From Desulfocapsa sp. (lineage in GTDB: Bacteria; Desulfobacterota; Desulfobulbia; Desulfobulbales; Desulfocapsaceae): DNA of 6,365 nt. Position 1 is the stretch's first letter, and every line of letters begins with the position of its first letter. Position numbers and translations under genes: made by a program. Shown one piece after another: positions 1-5,410 of the stretch. Below the pieces are notes generated by a model that saw only the letters and a list, made by a program, of their open reading frames with translations, made no database searches and was not told the DNA's origin. The stretch spans positions 1 to 6,365 of the forward strand of contig JAOZLM010000134.1 of NCBI GenBank assembly GCA_029934815.1, in the 5' to 3' direction.

Positions 1-37
1 CTGTATTGAGTAAGTAGATTTCTTTCCATTGAATATA

Positions 38-77
38 AGAGCCCTGTTTTTCTACATGAAGAACGGGGCTTTTTTTT
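38..77 (+). terminator. Rho-independent terminator of an upstream rightward gene
   Basis: Bases 40-52 pair with 58-70 as a 13-bp stem with two G-U wobbles around the 5-base loop TACAT. The stem runs directly into eight Ts (70-77). Weak A-T and G-U pairs extend the base to 38. This is a textbook intrinsic terminator on the + strand. The gene it ends lies almost wholly before the window; a stop codon such as TAA at 11-13 could be its end, but too little is present to call a CDS. It insulates the next gene from upstream transcription. Confidence 0.88.
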
Positions 78-94
78 ATTTTTCTTTAAAAGAC

Positions 95-122
95 TAAACT
101 TTTTCAAGAAAGCAGCCGATAA
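95..122 (+). promoter_or_regulatory. Candidate sigma-28 (FliA-type) flagellar promoter
   Basis: TAAACTTT at 95-102 and GCCGATAA at 115-122 closely match the enterobacterial FliA consensus TAAAGTTT-N11-GCCGATAA. The -10 matches 8 of 8 and the -35 matches 7 of 8. The spacer is 12 rather than 11, one base longer than the optimum. It lies just after the upstream terminator and about 90 bases before the start of the calcium-binding protein gene, in the right orientation. The match is seen in the sequence; use by sigma-28 is inferred. Confidence 0.6.
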
Positions 123-135
123 CTATTAATAGTTA
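120..135. repeat. 16-bp perfect palindrome overlapping the -10 element
   Basis: TAACTATTAATAGTTA reads identically on both strands. Its first three bases are the end of the GCCGATAA box, and it covers the expected transcription start. It could be an operator for a dimeric regulator, or a chance AT-rich palindrome. There is no loop, so a stable RNA hairpin is unlikely. Confidence 0.55.
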
Positions 136-214
136 AAATAAAAGAATAGAGATATCAGTCACGGATGACCAATCATCTCACTTCTTTTTTCATGAAAGCC
201 AGGGAGGGCCGGAC

Positions 215-1324
215 ATGAAAATCGCCGAATCATCCATCCAGTTTTTATCCCAGCATACCTCAATAGAAAAACATCAAAAACAAGAATTACTTGCCGTCTG
301 GGGCCCTGGTGAAGAAAGGGCTACTCAAAATCTTTCAGGTGGCGCAGGCAAAGAACTTGATGTTGAAAAAGAACTTTCACTCTTCACAGAAACTGCCACT
401 ACGGTAGAACTTTCTCAGCAGGCAATGCATGCCAGACGTGCAGGAAGTGTAGAGGAACCTGTCTCTCATGAAACTGAGATAATGATGGATCTTAATATTC
501 GTATTCTTAAAGCAATGATTGAGCGGATTACCGGTAAAAAGATAGATATTGCCTCCTCGGGAGGACTGCAAAGTTCAGGTGAGGCACCTGCTGCTCCACC
601 TGAAGGTGAACAGGTAACAGATGGTGGAAACGCACCTGCTGCTTCTGAAGAAATCCCTCAGGGTGGTTTTGCCTACGATTATTATGAGTCTCATTATGAG
701 TCTGAATCAACAGGTTTCAGCAGTAGTGGAACGATCCTGACAGAAGATGGGAAAGAAATTGAATTTGCTGTAAATCTGCAGATGAGTCGTGAGTTTTTCT
801 CGGAAGAGTCATTAAGCATTCGTGCAGGTGACGCTCTGAAAGATCCGCTGGTGATTAATTTCTCAGGCAAGGCTGCTGAACTCACCCAGGAGACTTTTTC
901 TTTCGACATAGACAACGACGGTCATGGAAATCAAATATCCTTTTTACAGCCTGGAAGCGGATTTTTGGCACTGGACAAAAATGGTGATAATACCATAAAT
1001 AACGGTTCAGAACTTTTTGGCCCCCAAAGCGGGAATGGTTTTCAGGATCTTGCTGCTTATGACACGGATGGCAATAAATGGATCGATGAAAATGATGCCA
1101 TATACGACAAGCTCCGTATCTGGACAAAAGACGCTGAAGGAAATGATGTCTTATTTGGACTTGGCGAAAAAGGAATAGGAGCAATCTACCTTGATTCTGC
1201 TGCCACTCTGTTTTCCATGAAAGATTCTGAGAATAATCTTCTCGGTCAGGTGCAGTCAACAGGGTTATTTTTAGGTGAAAATGGCGGAGTAGGAACAGTA
1301 CAGCAAATAGATCTGGTTGCCTGA
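215..1324 (+). CDS. EF-hand/RTX-type calcium-binding protein, no signal peptide
   Basis: A 369-residue hydrophilic protein of unknown role, probably Ca2+-binding. AGGGAGG at 201-207 sits 7 bases before the ATG, fixing the start. Residues 1-110 are polar and helix-prone; 112-170 is a low-complexity Ala/Pro/Glu/Gly/Ser linker with two APAA segments and a YESH-YESE duplication. The C-terminal part has acidic loops: DIDNDG (231-236), LDKNGDNTI (253-261) followed by NNGSELFG, and an EF-hand-like loop DTDGNKWIDEND (283-294) followed by DKLRIWTKDAEGND. From knowledge of the families, this SELFG...DxDGNxWID...LRIW module is common in RTX/haemolysin-type proteins and in proteobacterial proteins named 'VCBS repeat' or 'EF-hand'. 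There is no signal peptide, membrane segment or GGxGxDxxx nonapeptide array, so location is unclear. The sigma-28-like promoter suggests expression with late flagellar genes (inference). No terminator follows; the stop is 6 bp from the converging gene. Confidence 0.85.
   Translation: MKIAESSIQFLSQHTSIEKHQKQELLAVWGPGEERATQNLSGGAGKELDVEKELSLFTETATTVELSQQAMHARRAGSVEEPVSHETEIMMDLNIRILKAMIERITGKKIDIASSGGLQSSGEAPAAPPEGEQVTDGGNAPAASEEIPQGGFAYDYYESHYESESTGFSSSGTILTEDGKEIEFAVNLQMSREFFSEESLSIRAGDALKDPLVINFSGKAAELTQETFSFDIDNDGHGNQISFLQPGSGFLALDKNGDNTINNGSELFGPQSGNGFQDLAAYDTDGNKWIDENDAIYDKLRIWTKDAEGNDVLFGLGEKGIGAIYLDSAATLFSMKDSENNLLGQVQSTGLFLGENGGVGTVQQIDLVA
681..704 (+). repeat. 12-bp in-frame tandem duplication
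   Basis: ATTATGAGTCT occurs at 681-691 and again at 693-703, one base apart, giving a 12-bp period. It encodes YESH then YESE within the low-complexity linker of the calcium-binding protein. It keeps the frame, so it is a linker-length change rather than a break. Confidence 0.7.
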
Positions 1325-1330
1325 TTTATC

Positions 1331-1975
1331 TTATCTTCTGTTAGAGGCCAGTCGAGTGCGTTTTCGTAGTAAATCGATGTAGTAGGAATTTACTTTACCA
1401 ATGAGATCCTGTGTCTCCTTGTAAGGCGCAACTCTGCCTTTTATTAACTCTTTCTGGTTTTCCCCTGCGTTCCATGCAGTGAGTACAAGCTCCAGTTTTC
1501 CGTTGAATTTATAATTATATTTTGAAATCAGATAACAGGTGAGCAGAATATTCATCTCAGGCTCAAAGAGGTCAGATTTTTTAAGGTTACGTAATCTGGT
1601 TCTGGATATGTGACGAAAATGAAATCGTGATTTTGATAATTCGGAGGCTGCCTGTTTTCCAGTGGTGTAGATTATCTGGCCAAGTCCCATTGCTCCTTTG
1701 TTTGAGATGGCACGTGGATTAGCATTAGATTCTGCGAGAATCAAGGCTCTGATAAAATCAGGGCTTACTTTATGTCTGGGCTTGAAGAATGTGAACTGGG
1801 AGTAGTAGTTTATATACCTGTTAATGGGAGCCAGACGGTTCATGGCTTTTTGGCTAACCTGTGTACCTTTATATTTTTCAAGGGAATGTTTTAACTGTGC
1901 ACTGTCTACAGGTGCAGGCGCAAGAAAAAGCAGACAGGTAAAAAGGCTGATGAAAGTGAATATGGATTTCTGCAT
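1331..1975 (-). CDS. Exported lytic transglycosylase-like protein (SLT domain)
   Basis: A 214-residue protein, probably a periplasmic lytic murein transglycosylase that cleaves the MurNAc-GlcNAc bond. An N-terminal signal peptide (K3, hydrophobic 5-20, likely cleavage after VDSA at 26) is followed by an SLT/goose-lysozyme-type domain. The catalytic glutamate would be E82 in ALILAESNANP (77-87), followed by SNKGAMGLGQI (91-101), the usual S-x-x-GAxGLxQ block. AWNAG (167-171) and the PYKETQDLIGKV segment (184-195) match the NAG and PxETxxYV blocks of the family. C14 lies inside the hydrophobic core without a proper lipobox, so a lipoprotein is unlikely. At about 188 mature residues it is a single-domain enzyme without a visible LysM or other wall-binding domain. 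The ATG follows the stop of the M18 gene with zero bases between and no clear Shine-Dalgarno sequence, which suggests translational coupling. Confidence 0.87.
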   Translation of the reverse strand: MQKSIFTFISLFTCLLFLAPAPVDSAQLKHSLEKYKGTQVSQKAMNRLAPINRYINYYSQFTFFKPRHKVSPDFIRALILAESNANPRAISNKGAMGLGQIIYTTGKQAASELSKSRFHFRHISRTRLRNLKKSDLFEPEMNILLTCYLISKYNYKFNGKLELVLTAWNAGENQKELIKGRVAPYKETQDLIGKVNSYYIDLLRKRTRLASNRR

Positions 1976-3262
1976 TTACAAGGCACGTGTTAAAAAAAGA
2001 TCAATAACTTTTGAAAGCATATATGGATCCTTGGCTCCTGTTGTTTCCCGGATGGAATGCATGGCAAGGCTTGGTACCCCGACATCAACGGTTTGTATGC
2101 CAAGACTCGTGGCAACAATGGGGCCTATGGTTGATCCACAGGCAAGGTCATTTTGCATAACAAATTCCTGAACCGGTACATCCGCCTCAAGACAAAGACT
2201 TTTAAATAGTGCTGCTGATCTGCTGGTTGTCGCATAGCGTTGATTTGCGTTGTATTTTATAATTGGTCCATGATTCAGAAGGGGAAGATGTTGCGGATCA
2301 TGTTTCTCAATAAAATTGGGATGCAGAGCATGGGCATTATCCATAGATATGAAGTGAGAAGCACTACACATACGTGCATGTTCAGCAGCATCAGGAGTGA
2401 GCCGTGTAAGGACAGAACTGAGAAAATTCCCCTGGGCACCAGCAACACTTGATGAGCCGATTTCCTCATGGTTACTACATAGTAACAGACAATTTCCCTG
2501 TATATCTCTCTGTAGCATACTTTTTATGCCAATAAAGCAACTGAGCAGATTGTCCAGTCTGCCAGCTGAAATAAAATCCTTATGTAAGCCTGTTAATTGT
2601 GGCTCCTGTGTATCGTAACAGAACAAATCAAATCCAAGGATCTCCTTTATAACAAGTTGAGGGTATTCTTCTTCGACTTGCCTGCGCAGAACATCGTGAA
2701 AGGAGAAGTCATCACCGACTGTCTGGCAAAGCAGAGGAAGTAAATGTTTTTGGCGTTTGATGCTGTATTCTTCATTTACTTTACGATTCAGATGGATGGC
2801 AAGATTCGGGATCGTTGCTACAGGGCGTTTGAAGTCAATGGTTTTTATACTGATGTTGCCATCTTGATCCGCAAGGGTGACACGGCCTCCAATTCCAAGA
2901 TCTCTGTCAAACCAGGTGGCAAGAATTGGTCCACCGTAAACTTCCACACCGAGTTGTGTGTAGCTGTTGGACGTCTTTTCAGGTAGTGGCTTAATCTGAA
3001 GAGCTGGAGAATCTGTGTGAGCAGCAAGCATCTTCCAGCCTGTTATTTCTGTATTCTCAGCAGTTTTCCAGGTAAGAATAGTTCCGTTGTCACGTATACA
3101 AAAATAACCAGACCCGGGTTCCAACTGCCAGCTGTTTTTTTCGTGCAGCTGTGTGAAACCGGCCTCTATCAGAAGTCTGCTCAAGTATTCTACAGCGTGA
3201 AACGGAGTGGTGGCGAAACGTAGGAAATCAAAAAGTTCAATGTTAAATTGTTGAAAAGACAT
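1976..3262 (-). CDS. M18 family aminopeptidase (aspartyl aminopeptidase-like)
   Basis: A 428-residue cytoplasmic zinc exopeptidase that removes N-terminal residues, typically acidic ones in family M18. All expected metal and catalytic positions are visible: H82 in AHTDSP (with D84), D237 in SAGRLDN, the E266-E267 pair in SNHEEIGS, D308 in SMDNAHALHPNF and H402 in MHSIRE. Length (about 430) and the start FNIELFDFLRFATTPFHAV are typical of bacterial M18 proteins, so it appears complete. There is no signal peptide. The ATG at 3262 has a modest AGGA (3267-3270) four bases upstream. The preceding metallopeptidase gene ends 28 bases upstream, and the transglycosylase gene begins immediately at its stop, so the three are probably cotranscribed. 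The gene name (apeB-like) is not certain enough to assign. Confidence 0.95.
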   Translation of the reverse strand: MSFQQFNIELFDFLRFATTPFHAVEYLSRLLIEAGFTQLHEKNSWQLEPGSGYFCIRDNGTILTWKTAENTEITGWKMLAAHTDSPALQIKPLPEKTSNSYTQLGVEVYGGPILATWFDRDLGIGGRVTLADQDGNISIKTIDFKRPVATIPNLAIHLNRKVNEEYSIKRQKHLLPLLCQTVGDDFSFHDVLRRQVEEEYPQLVIKEILGFDLFCYDTQEPQLTGLHKDFISAGRLDNLLSCFIGIKSMLQRDIQGNCLLLCSNHEEIGSSSVAGAQGNFLSSVLTRLTPDAAEHARMCSASHFISMDNAHALHPNFIEKHDPQHLPLLNHGPIIKYNANQRYATTSRSAALFKSLCLEADVPVQEFVMQNDLACGSTIGPIVATSLGIQTVDVGVPSLAMHSIRETTGAKDPYMLSKVIDLFLTRAL

Positions 3263-3290
3263 GGAATCCTATTTGTAAGTTTAGAGGGGA

Positions 3291-4013
3291 TCAGGTAGCA
3301 AGGGCGGCTATAGTCTGGTAAGCAGAAGTCATTTGTCCGCGGCTGAAATCTGATGTCTCAGGTACAGGGGCGCTATCTTGCTGGCTGTCCTTATTCTGTG
3401 TATCTGATTTTTGTTCTGAGGCTGGTTTTGAGGAACTGGTTTCCTGAGCCTGTAATTCTTTTCTGGCCTGGGATTCTTTCGCACTTGCCTGTGCCGCAAT
3501 GGAACGATCAGCAGAAGAAGGGTTCGCGGGGGCTAGTGCTGCACGGCGAACTGTCTGCATTTTCAAAATGGTAGCGGCAGGACTGTCTTCCTTTGACATA
3601 TCAATTGAAACTTCGCCGCCTGTTGCATAGCGTTTCCCATTAGGACCGGTGGTAAATGAGTAAGAAGCTCCACTTGAGGCGTAGGCGCCTGCCGCTGAAA
3701 TATGAGCTTGTTCATGGGTTCGCACTTCTGTGTCTCTTTGTTTTAATTCTGTCAGCTTTAGGAGTTCTTCGTCTGTAAGTGACTTTTGGTTTACTCCTTT
3801 TTCCTGGTTTGCGATCTCACTTGCCTGTTGTCTGGCGATTTCTTTACCGGCGGGGGAGAGAGAAAGTGAATCCTGATATGAATTGGAGTGCGATTCCTCA
3901 GATTCGTGAGCGTGAGCGGGCGTATTATCTGCCTTGCCGGCAGGATAAGAAGAGGAAGCCCTTTGAATCTGCGAATACATCAATGATGCATGTGAGTGAG
4001 TAGCTGTTTGCAT
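3291..4013 (-). CDS. SprA-related putative metallopeptidase (HExxH; CJM1_0395-like)
   Basis: A 240-residue protein resembling the SprA-related family, often annotated 'putative metalloprotease CJM1_0395 family'. The core lies at residues 85-190. It contains HEQAH (100-104), a classic HExxH zinc-binding and catalytic motif, then SAAGAYASSGASYSFTTGP, and GGEVSID (132-138) holding the family's conserved GEV. A conserved-looking helix follows (ATILKMQTVRRAALAPANPSSADRSIAAQA, described by residues 147-176). Both flanks are low-complexity: His/Ser-rich 1-55 and Gln/Ser/Lys-rich 180-222. No signal peptide or membrane segment is visible. Peptidase activity is inferred from HExxH; E134 of GEV could be a third metal ligand, but this is speculation. 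I chose ATG at 4013 over TTG at 4019: CAGG lies 7 bases before the ATG but would touch the TTG. It is the likely first gene of the three-gene operon. Confidence 0.82.
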   Translation of the reverse strand: MQTATHSHASLMYSQIQRASSSYPAGKADNTPAHAHESEESHSNSYQDSLSLSPAGKEIARQQASEIANQEKGVNQKSLTDEELLKLTELKQRDTEVRTHEQAHISAAGAYASSGASYSFTTGPNGKRYATGGEVSIDMSKEDSPAATILKMQTVRRAALAPANPSSADRSIAAQASAKESQARKELQAQETSSSKPASEQKSDTQNKDSQQDSAPVPETSDFSRGQMTSAYQTIAALAT

Positions 4014-4048
4014 AGTCAAACCTGTCCCGATAAATCTTCCTGACTATT

Positions 4049-4077
4049 AGTGTATGACAGTTTGGCATCAAAAGCAA
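4049..4077 (-). promoter_or_regulatory. Candidate promoter for the metallopeptidase-M18-transglycosylase operon
   Basis: On the minus strand TTGCTT (4077-4072) and TACACT (4054-4049) are separated by 17 bases: a moderate sigma-70-like match (3/6 and 4/6) about 40 bases before the ATG at 4013. The same TTGCT also forms the -12 half of a weak sigma-54-like pair, with GG at 4087-4086 exactly 10 bases upstream of the GC, but the rest of the -24 box does not match. The 136-base gap after the previous gene has no convincing terminator, so read-through from that gene is also possible. Confidence 0.35.
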
Positions 4078-4149
4078 ATTTGTACCCCAAGAGTACTTCC
4101 TTCGGGCGCGTGACGAAGAAGATGAAGAGTTTTTACGACGCCATCAAAT

Positions 4150-5175
4150 TTACTGGTACTCTTCCTTCAAATCGTAAAGAATATCGAGATATTCTTCAGC
4201 ACCTTTCATTTGGGAGCCACCGGTTTCCATCTCAGAAATCAGCATATTGATGGCAGGTTTCAGTGCAATGCCATGCCTGTTGTTCTGTTGTTTGTTTGCA
4301 AGATCCACAAGGAGGATAGCATAGTAGGTTACCACCATACGCGATTCGGAATCACGCCTGAACAGATAGAGCCTGCCGCCCATGGTGTTAAGGAAGAAAC
4401 AGGCATATTCATACAGCGCATCGTCATTGATATTTTTTGCATATTTGTTGTGGACACATTCCGGGGTACTGACCAGGAAATAGTAATCAGCCAGAATCTG
4501 CTCAAGAGAATCCTTTTCACTGTTAAGGATCCCTTTCAGCATCAGGATATTGTCTTTGCCGGAGATTCTGAAAAAATGTGCGGTATTACGGAGTATGGTA
4601 TAAAGATCGTCAGACTCCCTTGTCACTTTCGGCGGATTATCGAGCAATTTTGCAATCAGCTTTTCAAAGTGGACTTCACTTCTCTCCTGTAGCTTGTAGG
4701 CTTGAATATATGCTTGTTTGTCAAGGTGGCTGTAAAAGGCATCGAGTTGTTTTGCAGGTTCTGAACAAACGGAAGTGATCTCTTTGGGCGGCAACTCTTC
4801 AGAAACGCCTTCGGTCTTTATGGCTTCCGGGACTGTTTCCTCTGTAACCTCAACATCTTGTACAATTTCTTCAGTAACTACCTTTTCTTCATCTGCAGGC
4901 ACGGGTAACGCGATATCAATTTCGATAGCTTCTTCGAGGACATCAACCAGGGTTGCTTCCTGGTTATTTGTTACACGTTCCGGTGCTGGAGCGGGTTCGG
5001 TTTTTTCGGCAACAGGTTCCGGGAGAAATAGGGGGGGAGAAGAACTGGAATTCAAAAATGCATATATTCCACCAATGGAGCCAAGCAGAATAAGTAAAAG
5101 GATAGCGGGCAAAACATAGGAACGTTTACTGCTTGCTGGCTTTTTTTGTTCTTTTTTCTCTTCGGAAGGATCCAT
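4150..5175 (-). CDS. Unrecognised bitopic membrane protein with large extracytoplasmic domain
   Basis: A 341-residue protein that I do not recognise. Residues 1-19 are highly charged (KK and KR clusters), followed by one transmembrane helix at about 20-41. By the positive-inside rule the N terminus is cytoplasmic and the rest periplasmic. Residues 47-131 form a long acidic, Pro/Val/Glu-rich linker, probably disordered and long enough to span the periplasm. Residues 137-341 look like a compact, mostly alpha-helical domain with cysteines at 137, 240 and 259. Its aromatic- and Tyr-rich stretches include ILADYYFLVSTPEC (227-240) and DDALYEYACFFLNTMGGRLYLF (251-272 region). The layout (short cytoplasmic tail, one helix, proline/acid-rich linker, terminal domain) recalls TonB-like or division and envelope-associated proteins, but no signature supports either. 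The ATG at 5175 lacks a clear Shine-Dalgarno sequence; no better start exists before the membrane segment. Confidence 0.75.
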   Translation of the reverse strand: MDPSEEKKEQKKPASSKRSYVLPAILLLILLGSIGGIYAFLNSSSSPPLFLPEPVAEKTEPAPAPERVTNNQEATLVDVLEEAIEIDIALPVPADEEKVVTEEIVQDVEVTEETVPEAIKTEGVSEELPPKEITSVCSEPAKQLDAFYSHLDKQAYIQAYKLQERSEVHFEKLIAKLLDNPPKVTRESDDLYTILRNTAHFFRISGKDNILMLKGILNSEKDSLEQILADYYFLVSTPECVHNKYAKNINDDALYEYACFFLNTMGGRLYLFRRDSESRMVVTYYAILLVDLANKQQNNRHGIALKPAINMLISEMETGGSQMKGAEEYLDILYDLKEEYQ

Positions 5176-5218
5176 TTATACAATATATGTGATGAGATTA
5201 GCGATAATTGACGATCAC

Positions 5219-5247
5219 AATATACAGCAGAGTATAGCGAAAGTCAC
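5219..5247 (-). promoter_or_regulatory. Candidate sigma-70-type promoter for the bitopic membrane protein
   Basis: On the minus strand GTGACT (5247-5242, 4/6 to TTGACA) and TATATT (5224-5219, 5/6 to TATAAT) are separated by exactly 17 bases. Transcription would start near 5212, giving a leader of about 35-40 bases before the ATG at 5175. The leader is AT-rich and has no evident ribosome binding site. Confidence 0.5.
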
Positions 5248-5281
5248 GTTCAATAAGGCTGAATAGTGATTCATTAGTTTT

Positions 5282-5309
5282 GGGTCAAACAAAGTTTTCT
5301 GCTTGACTC
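5282..5309. repeat. Inverted repeat overlapping the pyrophosphatase -35 box
   Basis: GGGTCAA (5282-5288) and TTGACTC (5303-5309) are inverted copies with one mismatch, about 21 bp centre to centre, or two DNA turns. The right arm contains the -35 hexamer TTGACT. This geometry fits an operator for a dimeric regulator, though part of the similarity could follow simply from the -35 sequence. Confidence 0.4.
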
Positions 5310-5331
5310 ACAACCCCTAAAGCACTATTGT
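5303..5331 (+). promoter_or_regulatory. Candidate sigma-70-type promoter for the Mn-pyrophosphatase gene
   Basis: TTGACT (5303-5308, 5/6 to consensus) and TATTGT (5326-5331, 4/6) are separated by 17 bases. Transcription would start near 5338, giving a leader of about 70 bases. It faces away from the membrane protein promoter, so 5176-5410 is a divergent promoter region. Confidence 0.6.
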
Positions 5332-5353
5332 TCCCAACAATTTCGTCGTTGTT
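5327..5353 (+). repeat. Overlapping inverted repeats at the -10/start region
   Basis: ATTGTT (5327-5332) and AACAAT (5336-5341) are perfect inverted arms around CCC. AACAA (5336-5340) is also the inverse of TTGTT (5349-5353). The middle arm can therefore pair with either flank. The first pair covers the -10 box and expected start, so it is more likely an operator or chance symmetry than an RNA structure. Confidence 0.4.
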
Positions 5354-5360
5354 AATTAAA

Positions 5361-5374
5361 GCCCAAAATTGGGC
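5361..5374 (+). repeat. Leader hairpin or operator GCCCAA-AA-TTGGGC
   Basis: A perfect 14-bp interrupted palindrome lies in the presumed leader of the pyrophosphatase mRNA, 36 bases before its ATG. In RNA it could form a 5-bp GC-rich stem with a 4-base loop. No T-tract follows directly, so it is not an attenuator of the classic type. Confidence 0.45.
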
Positions 5375-5410
5375 ATATGTAGATACTTTTAATTGTACGG
5401 AGGAAACACC

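Noticed and set aside
552..564. CCTCC-TCG-GGAGG hairpin
   Set aside because: A short 5-bp stem inside coding sequence, without a T-tract or context for a regulatory role; likely chance.
882..1259. Open 125-codon frame on the - strand
   Set aside because: It is antisense to the calcium-loop region, and its His/Arg/Trp-rich composition is what the reverse of acidic Asp/Asn codons gives.
4014..4019. TTG start adding two residues to the SprA-related protein
   Set aside because: The nearest purine-rich site would touch the TTG but is ideally spaced from ATG 4013.
4026..4033. CCCGATAA on the + strand, 7/8 match to a sigma-28 -10 box
   Set aside because: No paired TAAA element at the proper distance and no + strand gene downstream; it faces into antisense sequence.
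4073..4088. Sigma-54-like GG-N10-GC with TTGCT, minus strand
   Set aside because: Only the GG of the -24 box matches and the TGGCAC pattern is otherwise absent; mentioned only as an alternative in the promoter entry.
4105..4125. CTTCG...CGAAG hairpin after the membrane protein gene as terminator
   Set aside because: Only 5 bp with a 9-base loop and no T-tract in the minus direction; too weak to call.
4210..4692. Open 160-codon frame on the + strand
   Set aside because: It lies wholly antisense to the bitopic membrane protein, shows no family resemblance and has no ribosome binding site that I can see; the minus-strand product has a coherent membrane and linker layout.
4775..5119. Ser/Thr-rich 114-codon frame on the + strand
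   Set aside because: It is the mirror of the Glu/Pro/Val-rich linker of the membrane protein; its repetitive composition comes from that linker.
5393..5410. Upstream TTG start adding six residues to the pyrophosphatase
   Set aside because: The GGAGGA ribosome binding site would lie inside this extension, and family members begin at the conserved segment starting with ATG 5411.
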